Shown piece after piece: positions 27,432 through 36,387 of a stretch of DNA of 64,000 bases. The position numbers and the translations under genes were made by a program. A model generated the notes under the pieces. It made no database searches and was not told where the DNA came from. It saw only the letters and a list, made by a program, of their open reading frames with translations. Origin of the DNA: Georgenia subflava (GTDB lineage Bacteria > Actinomycetota > Actinomycetes > Actinomycetales > Actinomycetaceae); NCBI RefSeq assembly GCF_009193155.1, contig NZ_VUKD01000001.1, positions 1,116,001 through 1,180,000 on the forward strand. The letters are read 5' to 3'. Numbering within the stretch: position 1 is the first letter of the stretch; every line of letters begins with the position of its first letter.

Positions 27432-28255
27432 ACCGCATCGACGACATCACTGTCGCCCTGAGATCGCTGGACCCGGCGGACCGCCACGTCGATTCCGCGA
27501 ACGCTCGCGCCCGTGCCGATCTCCAGGCCATCTTGGCCACCGACCCCGCCCCCGCGCGCCAGCACCCGTCGTCGCCATCCCGACCGGTGGCCGGACGGCC
27601 GCGTTCCGCCCGAGCCACTCGCCGGGTGGCGCTCGTCGGGGGCGTGGCGGCTGCGGTCACCACGGCCGTGGTACTGCTGCCGGCGTTGACAGGTGGCGAC
27701 CAGGCATTCGCCACCTGGACACCCACTCCTGCCGGCATGACGGTGCAGGAGAGCGCCGATGCGGCCGCCGAGTGCCGTCAGACGCAGGAGGAAGGACCCG
27801 GCACGTCGTACGCTGACGAGCTCGGCAGTGCTGCACCGGTCATCGCCGAGCGGCGCGGTGTCTGGACCACCGTGGTCCTTGCGGGCACGGACGGGTTCTC
27901 GGCCCTGTGCATCACCGACGACTCCGCCCATCTCTTCGCCAGGGGCATGATCGGCTCGATCGGTACACCCGCCGACTACGCCGCGCCTGGCCCGCGTGAC
28001 CTGGTTGCCTCAGACCTCGGCATGGGCACCATGGGCGCCGGCGACATCTCGCTGGCGGCCGGCACCGCGGGGTCCGACGTCGTCGGCGTCGTCTTCCACA
28101 GCCCCGACCACGGCGAGGTGGCCGCGACCGTGTCGCAGGGACACTTCGCCCTGTGGCTACCCGGCGACGCCCTCGACGGTGCGGCACGCAACGGGGTAGA
28201 GGTGGAAGTGACCTACCGCGACGGCAGCACGGGCACGAGCCGGCTGCACCTCTGA
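27428..28255 (+). CDS. Single-pass membrane protein coupled to the ECF sigma factor
   Basis: A 275-residue protein with a cytosolic N-terminus (LRSLDPADRHVDSANARARADLQAILA), one membrane helix at about 67-87, and an extracytoplasmic domain of about 180 residues. The layout matches proteins encoded just after ECF sigma genes (CU044_5270-like), which may act as anti-sigma factors or sensors; a classical zinc anti-sigma motif is absent. The 4-bp overlap shows it belongs with the sigma factor. A terminator hairpin follows at 28287. Confidence 0.75.
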   Translation: MNRIDDITVALRSLDPADRHVDSANARARADLQAILATDPAPARQHPSSPSRPVAGRPRSARATRRVALVGGVAAAVTTAVVLLPALTGGDQAFATWTPTPAGMTVQESADAAAECRQTQEEGPGTSYADELGSAAPVIAERRGVWTTVVLAGTDGFSALCITDDSAHLFARGMIGSIGTPADYAAPGPRDLVASDLGMGTMGAGDISLAAGTAGSDVVGVVFHSPDHGEVAATVSQGHFALWLPGDALDGAARNGVEVEVTYRDGSTGTSRLHL

Positions 28256-28286
28256 CCCACGTCACAACCGGCGTTCTGCCCGCCGT

Positions 28287-28309
28287 GGCTGCTGCCCCGT
28301 GCAGCAGCC
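28287..28309. terminator. Hairpin between convergent operons
   Basis: A perfect 8-bp stem (GGCTGCTG/CAGCAGCC) with a CCCCGTG loop, in the 176-bp gap between the sigma operon and the convergent ABC permease gene. It probably ends the sigma transcript. Confidence 0.5.
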
Positions 28310-28431
28310 TGCGGGTGGTGTGCCGGAGGTCCGCACGGTGGATGAATCTCCCGTTGACGTGGGATGGGCATGCTGTTTCGCTGGGCGACGCCTTGGCGGG
28401 GCCCTCCACCCCTGGCGCCGCCCAGCGAGCT

Positions 28432-31167
28432 CTAGAGACCCGTCTGGCGGGTCAGGGGCAACGTGGACCGGGTGGCGGCCATCGATCCGAGCACTGCGAG
28501 CAGGGGGATGGTCACGAGCGTCGCGGCGATCATGGGCCAGGGGATGAGGACCTGCCAGGTGGGGTCGTGGCCGTTGACGTTGGCCTGCCAGGTCACGAAC
28601 ACGGCTCCGAGGGCGATGCCGGTCAGGACGCCGAGCGGGACCCCGATGAGCGAGATGACCGCTGCCTGGGCACCGACGATCCGCTTGCGGGTACGGGGAG
28701 CGGCTCCGACGGCGGCGAGCGTGGCGAGGTCGGGACGTGAGTCGGCTGCCGCGAGGCCGACGCTGACCCACGTGGCAGCGAGGCCGACCAGGGCGGCGGC
28801 ACCGACGAGGGCGAGGAGTACCACTGCGGTACCCCGTTCCTGAGGCAGCTCCGCGCGGACGGTGATGTCATCGACCGCCGCGGCCACGGCCGCGTTGGCG
28901 GCGGCCACATCGCCGGCGTCTGCGGGTCGCTCGGGCGCGGCGATCATGCCGACGACGACCGGGACCAGGCCGAGCTCCTGAGCTGCCTGGGGCGTCAGGA
29001 TCACCTGGTAGGTGTGGTTGGTCCAGGGCACGTGCTCGGCGGGGAACTCGGTCAGGACCGGTTCGCTGTTCTGGCCGGTCGACGGGTCGTAGGAGGAGAA
29101 CCTCACCAGGACGGTTCCGTCGTCGTCGAGGTAGTCGGGGTCGGTGACGAGGATCTTGCCGTCGGTCAGGGCGTCGGCTGCTTCCTCCGCACCGGGTAGG
29201 CCGAAGAGCCGCACGGAGGAGCCGTCATCGATGTAGATGTCTTGGGGGCCCTCACCGGTCCACGCCCGGGCGCGGGAGGCGTAGGAGATGAACGCGGGCT
29301 CACCGATGTCGCACCGTGGGTCGTCGGCGTAGGCGGCCTCCTCCTCGGCTGTCGGTGCCCGGCCGAGCTCCCAGATCGGGCACAACTTCTCCGGCGGCAT
29401 CTCGGGATAGATCGAGAGGAACTCCGCCTCCCTGTCAGGCAGTGCGGCGACATAGACCGGGGCGCTGTGCTCGATGGACAGCTCCTGGTCGAGGACGGCC
29501 ACCGCGTCGTCGAGGCGGCCCGTGCGTTCCTCGGCACTGCCGGTGGCGGTGTCCAGCCCGATCTCGAGGTGGCCCTCGGCGAGGAAGGGTTGGAACATCT
29601 GCTGATGGTGGCGGGCGTCGGAGACGACGTAGACGCCGGCGGCGGTCATGCCCGCGACGGCTGCAAGGACAGCTGCGACGGCCGGAGCGGTGCGCCCGCG
29701 CTGGCGGGCGGCGTCGCGCAGGGCGATTCGCCCGGCCGGGCCGAGCCGCGGGGCGAGGCGCCCGACCAGAGTGATGATCCCGCCGGCCGCCAGGATCAGC
29801 CCGATCTCCAGCACCAGGGCACCGCCGAGCAGGAGGGTCACCTGGCTCGTCAGGGCACCGGCGGTCGCGCCTGCGAGCCCTAGGCCGGTGAGCACGAGAC
29901 CGACCCAGGGCACCGCGCGCCGTGGGGTGGCCTCCCGGCGGTGCCCGGCGAGGGCGGCGACGACGTCCTGACCGGCTGCGCGGCGGGCGGGGAGCCAGGC
30001 CGCGGCTGCCCCGAGGAGGACGGCGACGAGGACCAGTCCGGCGGCCTCGGCCCAGGGCACGATGAAGTTGGGTATCGCGACGTCGCGTGCCCGGAGGACG
30101 ACCGTGAGCGCACCAGCGGCTCCGACGCCCAGCACGGCGCCCGCGACGCCGGCCGTGAGACCGAGGACCAGGCCCGAGGCGAGGACGATCCGGCGCAGGT
30201 CCCGCGGGGCTCCGCCGTTCGCGGCGACCAGGCCCAGCTGGCGGGTGCTGCGCCGGGCACCGACGGCGAAGGCGGGGCCGATGAGCAGGACGACCTCGAG
30301 CAGACCGACGCCCACCACGGCGGCGACGATGCCGATGGTCTGGTAGCTCGTGCTGCCGAAGTCGAGGTCGGAGATCGGCATCGCCGCCGGGTCCGGTGGG
30401 TCCGCGATCACCGCGCGGCTGACGGCGGTGACTCCGATGTCGTTGAGGTGCAGGACGTTGTCCCAAGTCACCGGGGCATCTCCGACGACGTACCAGGCCT
30501 TGCCCAGCCGGTTCGCCGCATCGGCGAGGCCGGGCACGGTACCGGGCAGGGCGACGGCGGCGTCCTGCCTCTGGCCGACGAAGACGCCGGTGATCCGCAC
30601 CTCGACGCTCGCCTCCTCCCGGGACTGCACGGTGAGGTGCTCGCCCGAGGTGACGTCGAGCGTCTCCGCCATGGGACGGCTGAGGGCGATCTCCCCCTGA
30701 CGTGTGGGGAGCTCGCCGTCCACGGTGACGTACAACCCGGGCAGCTCGGTCACGTCGACCTCGGTCACCCAGAGGCTGTCCACCGCCCGGTCGGGGCTGC
30801 TGGCCGCGACGTCGGACGTCACGGCGGCGAGCAGGACGTCACCGTCCGGCAGCAGCCCGGCGATCTGGTCCTCTGTCGCCAGCTCGCCCTCCTCGGTGCC
30901 GGCGCAGGAGCCCATCCCGCCGCGCACGTCCTGCATCGTCGTGCCGATGCAGTCGGCGGTCAGCCGCGCCTGGGCCGTGTCGCCGAGTGTCATCTGGCTG
31001 AACGTCGCGTCGGTGGGCGTAACCGATCGGATCATCGTGACGATGACGGTGGCCGCCAGGATCGGTAGCGCGATCATCACCAGGATCAGGGCGGTGCGGC
31101 CCTTGTGGCGGCGCGCGTCGCGGCAGGCGATCCGCAGCGGCGGCCCCCAGCGCGTGAGGGCGCGCAT
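28432..31167 (-). CDS. FtsX-like ABC transporter permease
   Basis: A 911-residue permease of the MacB/FtsX type: a first membrane helix (about 20-45), a large extracytoplasmic domain, a three-helix FtsX bundle, a second extracytoplasmic domain, and a final bundle with AALVGLAATWVSVGLAAADSRPDLATLAAVGA. Such proteins export peptides or drugs, or sense antimicrobial peptides. It starts 1 nt within the ATPase stop (TGATG) and is the third gene of a PadR-ATPase-permease operon. It stops with TAG at 28432. Confidence 0.9.
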   Translation of the reverse strand: MRALTRWGPPLRIACRDARRHKGRTALILVMIALPILAATVIVTMIRSVTPTDATFSQMTLGDTAQARLTADCIGTTMQDVRGGMGSCAGTEEGELATEDQIAGLLPDGDVLLAAVTSDVAASSPDRAVDSLWVTEVDVTELPGLYVTVDGELPTRQGEIALSRPMAETLDVTSGEHLTVQSREEASVEVRITGVFVGQRQDAAVALPGTVPGLADAANRLGKAWYVVGDAPVTWDNVLHLNDIGVTAVSRAVIADPPDPAAMPISDLDFGSTSYQTIGIVAAVVGVGLLEVVLLIGPAFAVGARRSTRQLGLVAANGGAPRDLRRIVLASGLVLGLTAGVAGAVLGVGAAGALTVVLRARDVAIPNFIVPWAEAAGLVLVAVLLGAAAAWLPARRAAGQDVVAALAGHRREATPRRAVPWVGLVLTGLGLAGATAGALTSQVTLLLGGALVLEIGLILAAGGIITLVGRLAPRLGPAGRIALRDAARQRGRTAPAVAAVLAAVAGMTAAGVYVVSDARHHQQMFQPFLAEGHLEIGLDTATGSAEERTGRLDDAVAVLDQELSIEHSAPVYVAALPDREAEFLSIYPEMPPEKLCPIWELGRAPTAEEEAAYADDPRCDIGEPAFISYASRARAWTGEGPQDIYIDDGSSVRLFGLPGAEEAADALTDGKILVTDPDYLDDDGTVLVRFSSYDPSTGQNSEPVLTEFPAEHVPWTNHTYQVILTPQAAQELGLVPVVVGMIAAPERPADAGDVAAANAAVAAAVDDITVRAELPQERGTAVVLLALVGAAALVGLAATWVSVGLAAADSRPDLATLAAVGAAPRTRKRIVGAQAAVISLIGVPLGVLTGIALGAVFVTWQANVNGHDPTWQVLIPWPMIAATLVTIPLLAVLGSMAATRSTLPLTRQTGL

Positions 31168-31982
31168 CACCGGCTCCGGGAGAGCAGGTGCTCGGGGGCG
31201 TCGTCGCCAGTCGCGTCGACCACGCGGCCGTCGCGCAGGAAGATCGTGCGATCCGCCCACGCGGCGAACCGTGGCTCGTGGGTGACCAGCAGCCCGGCGG
31301 CGCCGGCGTCGACGCGGGCGCGCAGGACCCGCATCACGGCCTCGCCGGTCACCGAGTCCAGTGCACCGGTGGGCTCGTCGGCGAGCACGAGGCGCCGCGG
31401 CCCGGCCAGGGCACGGGCGATCGCGACCCGTTGCTGCTGCCCGCCCGACATCTCTTCGGGGAAGCGGTCGGCCAGGTCGTCCACGCCGACCTCGAACAGG
31501 GCCGCGATGGCCTCCGAACGGGCGGTGCGCAGCGGGACGCCGTCGAGCTCGCGCGGCAGGGCGACGTTCTCGGCAGCGGTGAGCGCTGGGATGAGGTTGA
31601 AGTCCTGGAAGACGTAGCCCACCTTGCGGCGGCGCAGCGCCGCACGCTTCCTGGCGTCCAGGTCGGAGATCACCTCCCCGGCCAGGGCCACCGCACCGGA
31701 TGTCGGGGTGTCCAGGCCGCCGGCCAGGTTGAGCAGGGTCGACTTCCCCGACCCGGACGGTCCCATGACGGCGACCAGCTCGCCGAGCCGGACCTGCAGG
31801 TCCACCTCGTCCAGGGCGCGCACCTGCGCCGCCCCCTCGCCGTGCACCCGGGTCAGCCCGGACATCGCCAGCAGCACCGGGCCCGACTCGCCCGCGACCG
31901 GTCCGGCGGCCCGCCGCCCGCGCGCCGGCGGCGCGCCCGGGTCGTCCTCGCTCGAGACTCTCGCGTCTTGGTGACGGCTCAT
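31167..31982 (-). CDS. ABC transporter ATP-binding protein
   Basis: A 271-residue ATPase of the MacB/LolD branch: Walker A GPSGSGKST at 74-82, Q-loop FQDFNLIPALTAAEN, signature MSGGQQQRVAIARAL, Walker B LVLADEPTGALD and an H-loop in LLVTHEPRFA. It should pair with the following FtsX-like permease. The ATG at 31982 overlaps the padR stop by 4 bp; the first 30 residues are low-complexity and disordered. Whole-operon repression by the upstream PadR is expected. Confidence 0.92.
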   Translation of the reverse strand: MSRHQDARVSSEDDPGAPPARGRRAAGPVAGESGPVLLAMSGLTRVHGEGAAQVRALDEVDLQVRLGELVAVMGPSGSGKSTLLNLAGGLDTPTSGAVALAGEVISDLDARKRAALRRRKVGYVFQDFNLIPALTAAENVALPRELDGVPLRTARSEAIAALFEVGVDDLADRFPEEMSGGQQQRVAIARALAGPRRLVLADEPTGALDSVTGEAVMRVLRARVDAGAAGLLVTHEPRFAAWADRTIFLRDGRVVDATGDDAPEHLLSRSR

Positions 31983-32584
31983 CGCCGGCTCCTCTCGCCG
32001 CCGGTGTGCGGCTGGTCGGCAGCGCTCTCGACGACGTGATGTTCTGCTGGGGCAGTCGTTCGTTGACGGGCGGCCCGCACGACCGCGGCCTCGATGTGGT
32101 CCAGCCACCGGACCTCCGCCTCCGTGGCGAAGATGAGGTTGTCGAGCACGAGCGACCACGCGAGCTCGTCGCGGTCCGCTGTCCCGGCGCGCGCCTTGAG
32201 CCTGGTGTAGTCGCGCAGAGCGCGCATCGACTCGGTGCGCTGGGTCTGGACGACCGCCGCCACATCGACGCCCGGTGCGCTGACCGCCAGGGCGATCTTG
32301 ATCGCGAGCTCGTCCCGTCCGGGGTGCCCCCGCTCGACCGGACCGGCCCACCACCCGGCCAGCTCAGTCGTTCCGGCCTCGGTGAGCCGGTACAGCTCCA
32401 CCCCGTCCAGCTCACCCGCCATCTCGACGAGGCCGTCGCGGTCCAGGCGCTGGATCGTCGCGTAGACCTGCCCGATGTTCAGCGGCCATGTCCCACCGGT
32501 CCGCACCTCGAAGTCCTTGCGCAGCTGGTACACCCCGGTGGGGTGCTCGCCGAGAAGGGCCAGCAGCCCCAGCCGGACCGACAT
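31979..32584 (-). CDS. PadR family transcriptional regulator (long form)
   Basis: A 201-residue PadR: N-terminal winged helix with MSVRLGLLALLGEHPTGVYQLRKDFE and GQVYATIQRLDRDGLVEMAGE, then a longer C-terminal helical domain to residue 201, as in the long PadR class. The ATG at 32584 is set by GGAGG 5 nt upstream; an earlier in-frame start is not supported. It heads a PadR-ATPase-permease operon with 4-bp overlaps. The promoter region carries a perfect TTGACA and a GGTTAC palindrome over the -10. Confidence 0.92.
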   Translation of the reverse strand: MSVRLGLLALLGEHPTGVYQLRKDFEVRTGGTWPLNIGQVYATIQRLDRDGLVEMAGELDGVELYRLTEAGTTELAGWWAGPVERGHPGRDELAIKIALAVSAPGVDVAAVVQTQRTESMRALRDYTRLKARAGTADRDELAWSLVLDNLIFATEAEVRWLDHIEAAVVRAARQRTTAPAEHHVVESAADQPHTGGERSRR

Positions 32585-32596
32585 GACAACCTCCAT

Positions 32597-32647
32597 GGTT
32601 ACCGAGAAACCTACGGTGGAGGTTACTGCGTAACCACTCCCTGTCAA
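32597..32647 (-). promoter_or_regulatory. padR promoter with PadR-type palindromic operator
   Basis: Reading the minus strand, TTGACA (32647-32642) is a perfect -35 and TAACCT (32625-32620) a -10 with a 16-nt spacer. The palindrome GGTTAC-TGC-GTAACC (32621-32635) overlaps the -10, and a second GGTTAC (32597-32602) lies just downstream. PadR binding there would block transcription of itself and the ABC genes. Confidence 0.7.
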
Positions 32648-32818
32648 GAGCGTCTGCGGCGCGCTCGGCCGTCATGGCGTCGCCCGACGTCCGAACGTGC
32701 TGCTGAGGGTGGGTCCCTTCCGTCATCAAGCAAGATCCCGCTGCGGGGTTACCGGTTGCGGGCCGCACCGACGAGGACGACCGTGGGCGCTCGGGTGAAT
32801 GGCGTCCGGGGAGGCACG

Positions 32819-33193
32819 GTGTCCGAGGAGCTGCTGCGAGAAGGCGTCGCCTGGCTGGTGCGCATCATCGAGGCGGCTGGCGCCGTCGTCATCGGCGCCG
32901 GTGCCCTCACGGCGTTCGGGCTGTTCCTCGTCGCCGTCGTCCGCCGGGACACGACCGGCTTCGTGCGCGTGCGGCTGCTCCTGGGCCGTTTCCTCGCCCT
33001 CGGACTGGAGTTCCAGCTCGCCAGCGACGTCCTCACCACGGCCGTGGCCCCCACCTTCGAGGAGATCGGCAAGCTGGCTGCCATCGCGGCCATCCGTACG
33101 GGTCTGAACTACTTCCTGGCGCGTGAGATCAAGGCCGAGCGCCTGGAGCTCGAGCAGGGCGGCACAGCATCTGGCTCGGCGCCGCCGCCATGA
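32819..33193 (+). CDS. DUF1622 family membrane protein
   Basis: A 124-residue DUF1622 protein with two membrane helices (about 15-42 and 55-75) and the family's cytosolic tail (RTGLNYFLAREIKAERLELE). The function is not known. The start GTG is supported by GGGGAGG about 4 nt upstream. It is divergent from padR and overlaps the next gene by 4 bp, and a GGTTACC sequence at 32747 resembles the padR operator half-site, so PadR might act here too. Confidence 0.78.
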   Translation: MSEELLREGVAWLVRIIEAAGAVVIGAGALTAFGLFLVAVVRRDTTGFVRVRLLLGRFLALGLEFQLASDVLTTAVAPTFEEIGKLAAIAAIRTGLNYFLAREIKAERLELEQGGTASGSAPPP

Positions 33194-33495
33194 CCGGCGT
33201 CGTGGCGAGCGCGGCCGTCGCGATCACGGCCGCCGGCGTGGTCGTCGCACTTGCCGTGGCGGTGCGTGCCGGGCTGCGCACGGCGATACCCGTGCTGCTG
33301 GACTTCCTGCTCGCCGCGGGACTGCTCCGCCTGACCGTCGACCTCGAGTGGGATGCCATCGCCGGCACCGCGCTGATCGTCGCGATCCGGCACCTCATCA
33401 CCGCGGGCCTCGCCTTCGGCGCGCCACCCGGTTGTGCGGGCAAGGACGCCGACGCCGGTCACGACCGTGACGTCGCGGGGTCCCGCGACGCTTGA
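33190..33495 (+). CDS. Small membrane protein, partner of DUF1622
   Basis: A 101-residue protein with about three predicted membrane segments (8-25, 32-50, 58-76) and a hydrophilic Asp/Ala-rich tail. It starts in the ATGA overlap with the DUF1622 gene, so the two are likely translated together and may form a membrane pair. It does not match a named family I recognise; its helices resemble the second half of DUF1622-type proteins. Confidence 0.65.
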   Translation: MTGVVASAAVAITAAGVVVALAVAVRAGLRTAIPVLLDFLLAAGLLRLTVDLEWDAIAGTALIVAIRHLITAGLAFGAPPGCAGKDADAGHDRDVAGSRDA

Positions 33496-33530
33496 CGGCT
33501 ACCTGCTGCCCGCACACTCGAAAAACACGA

Positions 33531-33546
33531 ACGATCGTACTATTCT
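33531..33546. promoter_or_regulatory. TetR promoter with 8-bp palindrome
   Basis: The self-complementary ACGATCGT (33531-33538) sits directly before a -10 hexamer TATTCT (33541-33546), which ends 6 nt before the GTG start of the TetR gene. It is a candidate autoregulatory operator on a leaderless promoter. Confidence 0.5.
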
Positions 33547-33552
33547 GGTCTG

Positions 33553-34152
33553 GTGTCCAAGGGCGTGAGCACCAAGCAGGCCATCCTCCACCAGGGTGTG
33601 GTGGCCGCCTACCGCGTCGGGGTGGGCGGACTGACGATCGGCATGCTCGCGACCGCGACCGGCATGAGCAAGAGCGGGCTCTACGCCCACTTCAGCTCCA
33701 AGGAGGCCCTCCAGCACGAGGTGCTTGCCCAGGCGCGCACCGAGTTCGTCGAGATGGTCGTCCGCCCCGCGCTCGCCGCACCGCGTGGCGAGCCGCGGAT
33801 GCGGGCCCTGTTCGAGCACTGGCTCCACAGCGGCATGGTGCGCGCCCCGGGCGGCTGCCTGTTCGTCAAGGCCAGCGCCGAGCTCGACGAGCAGACCGGC
33901 CCCGTCCGCGACCAGCTCGCGCAGGACCACCGCGACCTCTACGACTCGATCGCGCGGATCTTCCGCACCGGCGTCACCGAGGGGCACTTCCGGCCCGACG
34001 CCGACCCGGACCAGTTCGCCGTCGACCTCGACGGCATCATGCTCGCCTTCTACCACTGGCACCGCCTGCTGCAGGACCCGCTCGCCGAGGAACGGGCCCG
34101 CCGGTCCTTCGAGAACCTGCTTGCCGCTGCACGAACCCAGGAGTCGCCATGA
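33553..34152 (+). CDS. TetR family transcriptional regulator
   Basis: A 199-residue TetR with the usual helix-turn-helix (VGGLTIGMLATATGMSKSGLYAHFSSKEALQHEVL, residues 25-60) and a C-terminal TetR_C_33-like ligand domain. The ligand is unknown. It overlaps the downstream alpha/beta hydrolase by 4 bp (ATGA), so the hydrolase is the prime target and its substrate or product the likely ligand. A palindrome at the promoter supports self-repression; the GTG start sits 6 nt after the -10. Confidence 0.9.
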   Translation: MSKGVSTKQAILHQGVVAAYRVGVGGLTIGMLATATGMSKSGLYAHFSSKEALQHEVLAQARTEFVEMVVRPALAAPRGEPRMRALFEHWLHSGMVRAPGGCLFVKASAELDEQTGPVRDQLAQDHRDLYDSIARIFRTGVTEGHFRPDADPDQFAVDLDGIMLAFYHWHRLLQDPLAEERARRSFENLLAAARTQESP

Positions 34153-35033
34153 CCACCACCACCTCGCCGACCGCGAGCAGCCCGCGCACCCGGCCGGTCG
34201 ACACTGCGCGCCTCGTCGCCGTGCGCACCGCCTTCGCCACGCTCGACCGGGTCGCCCCGGGCCTCGCCGCCCGCTGGGCCCTGCGCCTGTGGTGCACCCT
34301 GCCCTCGAACGGCGGCCGGCGTCGCGACGAGCGCCCGTGGGCGGGGGAGCGGTCGACGGTCACGATCCCCGGCGGCCGCACGGTCGTCGTGGAGTCCTGG
34401 GGCTCCGGCGAGCCCGTCTACCTCGTGCACGGCTGGGGCGGGTGGCGCGGTCAGCTCGGTGCCTTCGTCGCCCCGATCGTCGACGCCGGACGCCGGGTCG
34501 TCGCCTTCGACGCGCCCAGCCACGGCGAGTCCGCCGCCGGCGGCCTCGGACCGCGCCGCAGCACCGCCGTCGAGATCGTCGAGGCCTTCACGGCGGTGGC
34601 CGCCGAGCACGGCGCCCCGCACGCCGTCGTCGGGCACTCCCTCGGGTGCACGGCAGCGGCGTTGGCGGTCGCCGACGGGCTGCCCGCCGGCCGGCTCGCC
34701 CTGATCGCGCCGAGCGCCGACGTCCTCGCCATGACCGGCCTCATGGCCCGCCGGCTCGGCTACACCGAGCGCACCCAGACCCGCTTCGACCGTCGGCTCG
34801 AGGCGCTCGCCGGGCGTCCGCTGGCCGACTTCGACCTCACCACCATGAGCGGCGCGGTGCCGGCCCTGATCGTCCACGACCGCCGCGACAAGGAGGTCCC
34901 CTACCGCGAGGGCGTCAAGGTGGCGGCGTCGTGGGACGCGGCAGAGCTGGTCACCACCGACGGGCTCGGGCACCAGCGCATCCTGCGCGACCCGGGCGTC
35001 GTCGAGCAGGTCACGCGCTTCGCGACCGCGTAG
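34149..35033 (+). CDS. Alpha/beta hydrolase
   Basis: A 294-residue alpha/beta-hydrolase. The oxyanion-hole region is YLVHGWGG, the nucleophile elbow is GHSLG, the acid is in LIVHDRRDKEVPY, and the His is in GLGHQRIL. The N-terminal 40 residues are less conserved. It is coupled to a TetR gene by an ATGA overlap, so it probably detoxifies or consumes the compound TetR senses. Esterase, epoxide hydrolase or dienelactone hydrolase are all possible; specificity is not readable. Confidence 0.88.
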   Translation: MTTTTSPTASSPRTRPVDTARLVAVRTAFATLDRVAPGLAARWALRLWCTLPSNGGRRRDERPWAGERSTVTIPGGRTVVVESWGSGEPVYLVHGWGGWRGQLGAFVAPIVDAGRRVVAFDAPSHGESAAGGLGPRRSTAVEIVEAFTAVAAEHGAPHAVVGHSLGCTAAALAVADGLPAGRLALIAPSADVLAMTGLMARRLGYTERTQTRFDRRLEALAGRPLADFDLTTMSGAVPALIVHDRRDKEVPYREGVKVAASWDAAELVTTDGLGHQRILRDPGVVEQVTRFATA

Positions 35034-35125
35034 CTCCCGACGAGCACCGAAATGGTGTTTCCCCCAGCCCGGGTCGTACCGCAGCATGGGGACGCAACCA
35101 CCAGCTCGACGACGGAAGGCCAGGC

Positions 35126-35833
35126 ATGCGCACCATCGGACTCATCGGCGGGATGAGCTGGTACTCGTCGGCGGAGTACTACAAGGCGATCAACGCCGAG
35201 GTGCAGCGCCGGCTCGGTGGCCACCACTCGGCGAAGCTGATCCTCTACTCGGTCGACTTCGACGAGATCCGTGCGTGCCAGCTCGCGGAGGACTGGGCGG
35301 GCGCGGGCCGCCTGCTGGCAGACGCGGGACGTCGGCTCGAGCGTGCCGGCGCCGACGTCGTCCTCATCGGCACCAACCTCATGCACAAGGTGGCCGACGA
35401 CGTCGAGGCCGCCGTCGACGTCCCGCTGCTGCACATCGCCGACGCCGTCGGGGAGGCAGCCGCCACGGCCGGGCACCGCACCCTCGGCGTCATCGGGTCG
35501 AGATGGGTGATGGCCGAGCCGTTCTACGCCGACCGGCTCGCCCGGCACGGCATCGGCACGGTCGTCCCGAGCGAGGCGGACCAGGAGATGGTCGACCGCG
35601 TCGTCTTCGACGAGCTCACCCGGGGGATCGTCTCGGACGGCTCCCGCACGGAGTACGTGCGCGTCCTGGAGGAGCTGCGTGCGAAGGGAGCCGACGCCGT
35701 CGTCCTCGCCTGCACCGAGATCGAGCTGCTGGTCAAGCCGTCGGACAGCCCGCTGCCGCTGATCGACTCCATGCGCACCCATGCGCTCCGGGCGGCCGAC
35801 CTCGCCCTGGCCGGTGTGGGTGGCCAGGCATAG
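35126..35833 (+). CDS. Aspartate/glutamate racemase family protein, YgeA-like
   Basis: A 235-residue Asp/Glu racemase-fold protein: IGLIGGMSWYSSAEYY, GTNLMHKVADD and VVLACTEIEL. Two-Cys racemases use Cys at both catalytic positions; here the first is Thr83 (GTN) and the second Cys196 (ACTE). E. coli YgeA has the same Thr/Cys pair and is reported L-amino-acid-specific, so a similar one-sided catalysis is likely. The start matches the family's first strand. It follows a palindrome-free 92-bp gap after the hydrolase. Confidence 0.87.
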   Translation: MRTIGLIGGMSWYSSAEYYKAINAEVQRRLGGHHSAKLILYSVDFDEIRACQLAEDWAGAGRLLADAGRRLERAGADVVLIGTNLMHKVADDVEAAVDVPLLHIADAVGEAAATAGHRTLGVIGSRWVMAEPFYADRLARHGIGTVVPSEADQEMVDRVVFDELTRGIVSDGSRTEYVRVLEELRAKGADAVVLACTEIELLVKPSDSPLPLIDSMRTHALRAADLALAGVGGQA

Positions 35834-35867
35834 CCTCGGCCACCTCCGAGAGGATGGGGTGAACGTG

Positions 35868-36266
35868 ATGGCACTGCGTTGGTACTCCACGGTCATCGAG
35901 GCCCGGGACCACCGGGCGCTGGCCGCCTGGTGGGCCGAGGCGATCGGCTGGGAGACAGCGTTCGAGACCGACGACGAGGTCGTGCTCTGGCCGCCGTGGG
36001 CCGCCGAGCTCGGCTCTCGGTTCAGCTTCGAGCAGGTGCCGCCCGGCCTGGTGTTCGTCCCGGTCGAGCACGACAAGCAGGGCAAGAACCGACTGCACCT
36101 CGACTTCGCCCCGCACGTCAGCGAGGACCGGGACGCGGTGATCGAGCGCCTGCTCGCGCTCGGAGCCACCCGTGCCGACGTCGGCCAGGGTGACGACGTC
36201 ACCTGGGAGGTCCTCGCCGACCCGGACGGCAACGAGTTCTGCGTCCTCTCCTCCCGCGAGAGCTGA
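35868..36266 (+). CDS. VOC (glyoxalase-fold) protein
   Basis: A 132-residue vicinal-oxygen-chelate protein of the glyoxalase_6 type: RWYSTVIEARDHRALAAWWAEAIGW, NRLHLDFAPHV and EVLADPDGNEFCVLSSRES. It should bind or isomerise a small molecule, with or without a metal. The ATG at 35868 begins the first beta-strand; an upstream in-frame start would add 29 unlikely residues. It sits alone between the racemase and a subtilase gene. Confidence 0.83.
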   Translation: MALRWYSTVIEARDHRALAAWWAEAIGWETAFETDDEVVLWPPWAAELGSRFSFEQVPPGLVFVPVEHDKQGKNRLHLDFAPHVSEDRDAVIERLLALGATRADVGQGDDVTWEVLADPDGNEFCVLSSRES

Positions 36267-36387
36267 CGCGCGGATCGCCGAGCTCAGAGGCGTTCTGGGT
36301 CTGGCCAACCGTCGACGGTGAGGAGGACCATGGACCCCGCCGGCAGGGTCACGGGCGGCGGCCGCCCAGGACAGGGAGGCGGACACC

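Noticed and set aside
33528-33543. LexA-like ACGAAC-N4-GTACTA before tetR
   Set aside because: Only about 8 of 12 fixed positions match the SOS consensus, and a self-complementary ACGATCGT explains the site better as a TetR operator.
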